Of a stretch of DNA of 64,000 nucleotides, positions 57,241 through 64,000 are shown piece by piece. This DNA is from Adiantum capillus-veneris (taxonomy: Eukaryota; Streptophyta; Polypodiopsida; Polypodiales; Pteridaceae): assembly GCA_014529385.2 (NCBI GenBank), contig CM043950.1, positions 65,490,935 through 65,554,934 of the forward strand, read 5' to 3'. The notes below the pieces were generated by a model. That model was not told where the DNA came from, did not search any database, and saw only the letters and a program-made list of their open reading frames with translations. Every line of letters starts with the position of its first letter. Position 1 is the first letter of the stretch. Both the position numbers and the translations under genes were made by a program.

Positions 57241-58620
57241 GTCTTCTATCGAGGTTCAATTTACGTCCCTATAACTAATGTGTCTTGTGTTAATCTTGGT
57301 TGTGATTCCCTTATGCCATAAGTAGAGATCGTCATTACCCCAGTCTTGAACCATCTTGATTTGACGCATAAATGGTCATCCCAAAATAACTTCAAATTTG
57401 TTGGCCTTTCCAAAATCTACTAAAACAAAGGTATGTTTGTATTCTATCCCACATGAGGATACAATGTCTTGCTCCAAAATTCCCAAGGGTTTCTCCACAT
57501 ATCTTTGCAATTTCAAGCGCCTTATTTTGAGAACTGGTCTGTCCCATTTTTCCAAGATTCCTTTTATAGAAATGGCTACTCCGGACCCACTATTGAGTAT
57601 CGCTATTGTTTTCACTCCTTTGTATTCCAAAGGTAAGGTGGTGTTTATTTCTTCTCGTTCGCATAATCGCCTACCTTATTCATTGGGACAGGTTCTGCTT
57701 TGGGTTTCTCAGGATGATTTATTTAGTTACTTTTGCCCACGAGGTCATCTTTTGGATGGATCTTCAATCCCATATTTTCAAGATTTTTGCTCGTATGTTT
57801 CCACAAATATGATTTGATTTTCAGAAGCTCTGTGAGAGTCATTGTGCACCATATCAAAGAAGGCAATATATCATGCAAGCTCTTCGTGCCCGTCACTCGT
57901 GCAATAGAATTCCATTGTGATGGCACAATTCTCACTTCAAATTTTGTTTGATATACCCCTATAAAGGAATGTAAAGTTTTTATGGTTGCCTATTTACTCT
58001 CTGCAAAAATCTATGTTCGTGCATTGCCATACATTGGCCGTGAACATCTCTAGGATAGATCTCATGGTCCATGTTGATATCAAGGATAACAATGACAACA
58101 ATGTGGCACTTCCATCTTTTTTGTTTCTAATTGTCTCCCATAGTGATTGTGGCCATGAGTCGTCTACTTTAGGAATTGGCTGCATCTCCAAGGATTTAGC
58201 CTCATCTGTGGTGTTTGCAACAATCCCCGTAGTCCATGGTTCTTTCTTATCCTCTTTTGTAGGTTTGATTTTGCAGTCAAGATTTTTAGCACAATGTATG
58301 AGTAGGTGATTCCTTCCACAATGATCACAAAATCCTTGGATTTTAAGTTATTCGTATGTGTTATTCTGCTCACAAGTCCCCGTTTTTACCTTTTCTGGCT
58401 CATGCACTATTGGCTTAGGAGTTTTTACACTTTTTGACTCTACAAAATCTTGAGCAGTTTCTATGAGTCTTTTGCACATCTCCATCTATTTGGTTTTGAA
58501 TTCAGGATGCGGAGAGGTCATAAGTATTTGTTCCAACATTTGGTTGTTTTTCAATGTCGCCTCGTAGGCTTGTAGCATAGCATCTAAGTGCTCGTTCACC
58601 TTTTTCACTAAAAACTAATA
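57240..58620 (-). pseudogene. Ty3/gypsy gag-protease remnant
   Basis: Reading leftwards: gag C-terminus with a CCHC zinc knuckle CDHCGRNHLLIHC (58329-58291; C-x2-C-x3-H-x4-C, one residue shorter than the usual C-x2-C-x4-H-x4-C); linker frames (58191-57994, 57935-57723); then the protease frame 57630-57376 with IAILNSGSGVAISIKGI, KWDRPVLKIRRLKLQ and GIEYKHTFVLVDFGKANKFE. The catalytic D-S-G reads N-S-G, so the protease is dead. After a stop, PFMRQIKMVQDWGNDDLYLW follows in frame. Several stops and frame changes. Confidence 0.75.
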
Positions 58621-58739
58621 TGCCTGTCCCTTTTGCATTTTTATGTTTACAAGGATGCTTTAAAGTTTAGCTAGCCTTCCTCAAAGGAAAGTGTAGGGCT
58701 AAAGGCTAATTTGGCATGAATCCTATCACTCTCACTTTG

Positions 58740-58964
58740 AATGGATTTCAAGGAAGAAGATGAAGGAGTATGAGCGGAAGTGCGACGCGAGAGAGAGTGC
58801 GAGAAGAAGAGCACGACGATATGGTGAACTCGCTCTATCTTAATGTGTAGAGCATAGTGAGTTCTTATTGGGTTTTAACAAAAGAATATGTGTACATACC
58901 TGGCGGCGTGCCCACTTACCTGGGCCACCACATTGGGCTTTATACCCCAACAACCTCCCACTTA
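58740..58964 (-). mobile_element. copia PPT and start of 3' LTR
   Basis: Minus-strand purine tract AAGTGGGAGG (58963-58954) then TGTTGGGGTATAAAGCCC from 58952, a typical copia PPT/LTR junction. The LTR's far end is not fixed: sequence becomes gypsy-like by ~58.6 kb, so only ~0.2-0.3 kb can belong to it. Confidence 0.65.
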
Positions 58965-59041
58965 ATGTCCAATGTGGCACTTTAAGTGTGAGAGAAGCTA
59001 CTATACAGGCTAATATACAAGAGATGTAGAGAAGTAATGTA

Positions 59042-59425
59042 CTACCCTACACCTAACTGCTTGCGAAAATGCGCAAAGCTCTCTGAGGGAAGTCCTTTTG
59101 TAAGTAGATCAGCAGGATTTTCTATGGTGTGAACTTTGACAAGCTGAATTTGCTTATCCTCGAGCATTTCCCTGATGAAATGATACTTCACATCCACATG
59201 CTTTGTCTTTGTGTGATAAACTGGATTGCGAGCCAATTGTATAGCAGTTTGACTATCACAATATAACACAAGCATCTCTTCTTTGATTCCCAAATCTGTT
59301 ACTAGTCGATTAAGCCAAATTGATTCTTTGCATGCCTCTGATGCTGCAACATATTCAACCTCTGTAGTAGACTGAGAAACACAATCTTGTAATCTAGAAC
59401 GCCTTGATACTGCTCCACCAGCCAA
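59042..59425 (-). pseudogene. copia RNase H
   Basis: Degrades the RNA strand of the RNA/DNA hybrid in the particle. Motifs: TTEVEYVAASEACKE (catalytic Glu), YCDSQTAIQLARNPVYH (Asp), KTKHVDVKYHFIREM and PADLLTKGL. The first aspartate (FTDSDYAGD) lies in the RT frame at ~59480, and a frameshift near 59440 separates the two. Ends with a stop ~80 bp before the PPT. Confidence 0.9.
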
Positions 59426-60462
59426 TGTAAAGACATACCCCTGACGTAGACCTTCGGTTGTCTAAGTCACCTGCATAATCTGAGTCTGTAAAACCCTTTA
59501 CACTTAGCTCTTGACTCCCATAGCATATAGGCATACACTTTGTAGCTTTCAGGTATCTCAATATTCCTTTCGCTGCCTCCCAATGTTTCTTGCCTGGGTT
59601 TGACATGTATCGACTTACTACTCCCACTGCAAATGCAATGTCTAGGCGAGTATCAATCATTGCATACATCAAAATACCCACTGCAGACGCATATAGAATC
59701 TTATCCATTTCAGCCTGTTCTTCCTCAGACACAAGACAACCCTGTTTGCTAAGTTTCACATATGGTGGCAATGGAACACTCAATGCCTTTCCCTTCTCCA
59801 TATTGAAACATTGCAAAACCTTGTCAATATACTCTGTTTGATATAACCAAATCAACTTCTTTGATCTGTCTCTCTCAATGCGCATACCAAGTATATGACT
59901 TGCCTCGCCCATGTCTTTCATGTCAAACGATTTTTCCACCTTTGACTTCAATGCTGAAATTTTTTCCAAGTGCTTGCTAGCAATCAACATGTCATCCACA
60001 TACAAAATAAGGATCAGCCAACTGCCATCCTTAGCCTTCTTTGTATATAGAGAGTGATCGAACTCACTACGTTTGTAGCCTTGAGAAAGCATAAACTTGT
60101 GGAACTTACGGTGATTGTTTTAAGCCATGAAGACTCTTTAAAAACTAGCATACCAAATCTTCCTTACCGTTCTCAACAAACCCTTTTGGCTGCTGCATGT
60201 CAATTTCCACATCTAAATCACCATGCAAGAACGCTGTCTTGACATCCATTTGGTGCAACACCAAATCTAATATGGCAACCAATGCAAGAAAGCATCTCAA
60301 TGTAGTCATCTTGACCACCGGAGAGAAGACTTCATCAAAGTCAATGCCTTGTTCTTGCTTAAAGCCCTTGGCAACAAGCCTTGCTCTGTACTTTGGCTAA
60401 CTATCATGAGCGGTGATCTTATACCTGTAAACCCATTTACAAGGTAGAGACTTTTTGCCCTA
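59394..60462 (-). pseudogene. copia reverse transcriptase
   Basis: The N-terminal part (60462-60110) reads [45 protein letters not shown] and [20 protein letters not shown], with stops before GKK, after HDS, after DLVC and after KQSP. A frameshift or small deletion near 60110 leads into the open frame 60092-59394, with catalytic YVDD (residues 31-34), GEASHILGMRI and YLKATKCMP. The catalytic residues are intact, but the reading frame is not. Confidence 0.9.
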
Positions 60463-61653
60463 TGGTAATTTAACTAGCTTCCATGTCTGGTTTTTATGCA
60501 GAGCTGTCATCTCTGACTGCATGGCCAATTTCCAATTCCTGGAGTCCTTCATTTGCACTGCTTCCTTGTAACATGAAGGCTCATTGCAATTAGTCAACAT
60601 GACATAGTTCATAGATGGAACAAACCTATCAGGAGGTCGCGTGACACGTCCAGATCTACGCACAATAGGTGGCTCAGGCTCAGCCACAACCTGTGGTTCC
60701 ACTCGATCCTGTCCTTGCTCCTCTTGAGCCCTGACATTTTGTCTTGCACGTGCAGGTCCATCTTCTTGGAAGACAAATCTTCTAATCTCCTCAACCCTCT
60801 CTGGTTTAGAATGATATTTGGCTTCATTAAAGTGAACATCACTGCTGCGGATAACCTTTCTAGACTCGGGATCCCAAAGTCTGTACCCCATCTCACCAGA
60901 ATTACCATAGCCTAGAAAGATGCACTTTCTACTATTTGGTCCCAATTTGTTCCTAAATTCCTTTGGAACGTGAGTATATGCCTCACAGCCAAAGACTCTG
61001 AGATGCTTGTATGAGGGCATTTTGCCTGACCATACCATCTCTGGCATTGAATCCTTCTGCAAAACCTTGCTAGGAGATCTATTTATAAGATGAACATCTG
61101 TTGATACAGCTTCAGCCCAAAACCCATTTGGCAGTTGTGCATTAGACAACATACTTATGACCTTCTCTTGTATGGTCCTATTCATCCTCTCAGCAACACC
61201 ATTTTGAGGAGGATTGTAAGGAGAAGCAAGTTCACGTTTTATACCTTTTGACTCACAATAGTCCTGAAAGGCCTTTGAAACATACTCTCCACCATTGTCA
61301 GTGCGTAAGCATTTAAGCTTCTTGCCACTCTGATTCTCCACAAGTGTCACAAACGTTTTGAAAACACTAAACGCTTCATCCTTGTGCTTGAGAAAGTAAA
61401 CCCATACTTCCCTCGAGTAATCATCTATACATGTCATAAAGTAAGAAGCTCCCCCTAGAGATAGATTAGGCATAGGTCCACACAAATCACTATGAACAAG
61501 TGCCAACTGTGTATCTCTTCTACTGCTTCTATGCATATGTGGCTGCTGTGTTTGCTTACCATACAGACAATGTTCACAGAATACAAAATCATTAAATGAA
61601 AAGCCAAGAAAATAACCAGAAGGAGACAAGATTTCCATTCCCTTCTTGGACAT
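60460..61653 (-). pseudogene. copia integrase (397 intact codons)
   Basis: Open frame starting at MSKKGMEIL. C-x2-C of the zinc domain (CEHC, ~26-29), preceded in a stop-broken frame by LWH. Catalytic triad D56 (HSDLCGP), D119 (RTDNGGEY) and E155 (NGVAERMNRT), with 35 residues between D119 and E155 as in DD35E. Then GFWAEAV, KMPSYKHLRVFGCEAYTHVP and FLGYG, family-typical. The C-terminal part runs to LVKLP before TAG. This is the best-preserved domain of the element and keeps all catalytic residues. Confidence 0.95.
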
Positions 61654-62131
61654 ATGTCCTTACTCGCTATGCCACAAAGAAACGTTCGGCTGCTCGGTTA
61701 CATTGATTACGTTTTTAGAGACATTTGATACATAAATCATGTAAAGTCCTCCAGACTTTACTCCATGTGCTACTGTCATAGAACTCTTGGATATCTTCCA
61801 CATGTCCAAAAGTGGTGACGTAGCCAGCATCATCAAGTAAACCTGTGCTGATCAAGCTCTTTGTAATTGCGGGATCATGTCTCACATTCTTCAGCGTGAA
61901 AGAAGAGCCGTTTTGAAACTTCAATTGAACATCTCCAACACCTAAGATCTCACATGTCTGCCCATTGCCTAGCTGAACATGATCTTTAGTGGTCACATAA
62001 GAGGTAAACCACTCCTTGTTTGGAGACACATGAAGTGATTCCCCTGAGTGTATAATCCAGTCACTCAGTGCATTTCCATCAGATGATATAAGAAGCGCTG
62101 AGTCCATTGTATTATTCAAGAAGTAGATGTC
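61654..62131 (-). pseudogene. copia protease and gag-pre-integrase linker
   Basis: Frame 62119-61715: LSDWIIHSGESLHVSPNKEW and VQLGNGQTCEILGVGDVQLK. In the family the strand ends D-S-G-A/S; here it is H-S-G-E, so the catalytic Asp is lost. A frameshift near 61800 moves the linker (KISKSSMTVAHGV, SGGLYMIYVSNV, PNVSLWHSE) to another frame, and a TAA precedes GHMSKKGMEIL of integrase. Confidence 0.85.
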
Positions 62132-63007
62132 TCATGACACTAGACTGTCATTCTGTGCAGGAGTGTTTGTCACATTTATTTCTTGAATCTTCACTGAGGA
62201 CTTGTTCTTTTCACCATGGTCTTCAACTTTCTCTTTGCCTTTTTCTGCTTTCCATTCTTTGCAGTCTCTTTTCATGTGACCCTTCTTGCCACAATGGTAG
62301 CATTCTATGTCACTCTTGCCTTTAGCACTGCAGGACTTGCTATGAGACTGATTCCTCTTTCCACCTTTGTTCTTTTCTTTGGTCCTTCCCCTGACAACTA
62401 AGGTTGTTCTTTTGCCTTTGTCCATTGTGTTTCTATTGGTTTCTTCAGTAAGCAGACTGCCTTCTACACCTGCTATGGTCAAACCATCTGGAGGTGCAGA
62501 ATTACTCAAAGCTGTGCAAAAAGTGTCCCAACTTTCCGGCAATGTGATCAACAGGAACATAGCTCTAACAGGTTCATCAAACTTGACACCTTGAGATGAC
62601 AACTGACTGTAGATGGTGTTGAATTCATTTAGATGATTTGACATAGGCGTCCCTTCTTTCATCTTCAAGTCAACAAGCTTCTTAAGCCAGTATACCTGTG
62701 AAGCTGCACTCTACTTCTCATAAAGATCACTCAGCTTTGTCCATGCTTCATGAGCCAACACCTCGTCTGCTACATTGAAGTAAACGCTTTCTTCCAAAGT
62801 CAGCATAATGGTAGAAAGTGCCAATTCATCCATTTCGCTCCATTCATCTTCGTTCATATCTTCTGGTTTTATCCCCTTGATCAGCTTTATAGGTTTTATC
62901 TGCTTCTTTTGTACCAACACATGCCAAATCTGTTTCTTCCACAATGGGAAATTGGTTCCATCCAGCTTCTTCATATTGTAAAGAGAAGTGTCCTGTGATC
63001 CAGCCAT
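62132..63007 (-). pseudogene. copia gag
   Basis: Forms the particle and packages RNA. Starts MAGSQDTSLYNMKKLDGTNF at 63007, chosen because the domain begins here and no upstream ATG is in frame nearby. LDGTNFPLWKKQ is the typical gag N-terminus. A TAG at 62713-62711 interrupts it; the same frame resumes (WLKKLVDLKMKEGTPMSNHL) to the zinc knuckle CYHCGKKGHMKRDC (C-x2-C-x4-H-x4-C). TGA at 62134-62132 lies between gag and protease, again in the same frame. Confidence 0.92.
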
Positions 63008-63071
63008 AGCTACGCTTCACAGTAGTTTACTTTCCTGGGAAAAATTCGGCAGAGTTTCCCCTTTAAACTGA

Positions 63072-63082
63072 CCTCTGAACCA
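63072..63082 (-). mobile_element. degenerate candidate primer-binding site
   Basis: Minus strand TGGTTCAGAGG resembles the tRNA-iMet PBS TGGTATCAGAGC with the A missing. It sits 75 bp upstream of the gag ATG. No CA lies within 5 bp upstream of it, which weakens the call. Confidence 0.35.
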
Positions 63083-64000
63083 ATATCAACCTGTCAAATG
63101 AACCAAGAAAGCTTCAGATTCTGCAGAAATTTTGGCAGAGTCTCCTTTGTAAAATGGCTATGGTGTACTTAAAAAACAAACCAAAAACAGCTCAAAAAAC
63201 ACTGTCTCTCTAACACGGGTAAACCTGTCCTGCACCTGTACTGTCTCTCACTGTCCTGTCACTGTCCTGTAAGCATAGACTGCGACAATGCCTCAACAAC
63301 AGTAAAACAAAGATGCAATCCCAACTGTCTAACTCACAATCAATACATCCTACCTGCCTATCTAAGGGTGCTCGAGGGATCGCTCCAAGACCTGTATCAC
63401 CGAAAGGATCTCAAAATTCGAGAATCCCCCAGCTCAATAAAACCTCACTCGACCCTCAACAAAGACTGCAGTAAATGTGACAGTACATAGACTTCCCACA
63501 AAGTCATACATCCACAAATTTCCCACTCTATGCTGTAACCGCTGTGGCGGTTGTTTGCTGCGTGACTCACAGCTAGCAAACCCTCAACAGACATACATCA
63601 ACTCTGACAATACATCCCATGTGGAAGTACTTGCAATGTCAGGATGAAATCTGGAATATCAAGCAACAAACACAAGCTACCTGATGAACTAGTGGATGTC
63701 GCCTACAGTCTGTGTGTAGATGTTGTAAACAAACACCTCCGCTTCGGAGTTGCTGCAAATCGAAGCTCACACAGCAAATCGATGCCCACACAGAGTTATC
63801 GATTCCGGGTTTCTCGGCCACGACCTCACACAACGCTTCATAGTAGCTGCAAGTCGAGCTCTGCAGATGGCGTGCTGCAGATCAATGCCTTCTCATAGCA
63901 TTGCTTCTCTTGCTGCAGCTCGTTTTGGTCTTCACATCGAAAATTGATAACGCTGTTGCAAAAATAGCCTCATGTTACCTTGTGCTTGATAGCGTAGCAA
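63083..64000 (-). mobile_element. candidate leader/5' LTR of the copia element, running off the window
   Basis: No gene seen. The 3' LTR start (TGTTGGGGTATAAAGCCC) does not recur here, so if this is the 5' LTR it is longer than ~0.9 kb and begins outside the window. Contains repeated GACAGTACAGG/GACAGGACAGTGA words at ~63230-63270 and GATTTGCAGCA/CATCGATTTGCTG words at ~63750-63790. Confidence 0.35.

Larger units (their letters stand above)
58953..63085 (-). mobile_element. Ty1/copia element, internal region
   Basis: Domain order on the minus strand is gag, protease, integrase, RT, RNase H, which defines Ty1/copia. About 4.1 kb from leader to PPT, a normal length. Lesions: stops at 62713-62711, 62134-62132, ~61663, ~60462 and in RT; frameshifts near 61800, 60110 and 59440. 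The sequence between lesions is still well conserved, so the insertion is old enough to be dead but not ancient. Confidence 0.9.

Noticed and set aside
63083-64000. A confirmed 5' LTR
   Set aside because: The 3' LTR start is not repeated here, the PBS is degenerate and no CA lies next to it, so identity cannot be shown within the window.

Overview
The window is nuclear DNA of a land plant. It holds one spliced plant transcription-factor gene (group IId WRKY, minus strand, three exons) in a sea of decayed LTR retrotransposons, hAT transposase remnants, very dense (AC)n/(GA)n microsatellites and an ~8.6 kb degenerate satellite. The TE density, AT-rich spacers and the style of the gypsy fragments suggest a large, TE-rich genome; a fern or a gymnosperm would fit, but that is inference and the sequence alone does not settle it. 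Apart from the WRKY gene, every protein-like stretch carries stop codons or frame changes, so I treat all others as pseudogenes.

Layout. 0-1.9 kb: no supported gene, one short tandem duplication. 1.9-3.95 kb: WRKY gene, with repeat-filled introns, and its purine/pyrimidine-rich upstream region to ~4.9 kb. 5-9.9 kb: spacer with microsatellites, two dispersed repeat families and a C-rich tract. 9.99-11.3 kb: a very short LTR with a canonical tRNA-iMet primer-binding site. 11.9-15.2 kb: two hAT transposase remnants on opposite strands. 16.3-18.5 kb: a duplicated block carrying a small or a greatly expanded microsatellite, and a SINE-like repeat. 18.7-26.75 kb: two divergently oriented, related LTR elements that appear to carry only gag-like coding regions and no polymerase, separated by a leader with a ~270-bp repeat bearing palindromes. 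26.9-29.3 kb: a decayed minus-strand gene with some resemblance to an N6/N4 DNA methyltransferase. 30.0-33.9 kb: a plus-strand Ty3/gypsy pol remnant interrupted by a minus-strand LTR. 34.5-38.3 kb: microsatellites and weak coding remnants. 39.6-41.35 kb: a minus-strand gypsy fragment in which a retropepsin-like stretch follows the integrase C-terminus in the same frame.

42.4-54.4 kb: satellite territory. The core array (44.4-53.0 kb) has a ~110-bp monomer with a 22-bp perfect palindrome, and a higher-order period of about 0.81-0.87 kb. 54.72-56.06 kb: a 1.35-kb element with 15-bp terminal inverted repeats and TTAA flanks, piggyBac-like. 57.2-58.6 kb: minus-strand gypsy gag-protease remnant. 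58.7-64.0 kb: minus-strand Ty1/copia element with gag, protease, integrase, RT and RNase H in order, disabled by several nonsense and frameshift lesions and by loss of the protease aspartate; its 5' LTR runs to or past the window edge.

There is no operon-like cooperation here. The only working gene is likely the WRKY factor; the rest records successive insertion, duplication and decay.
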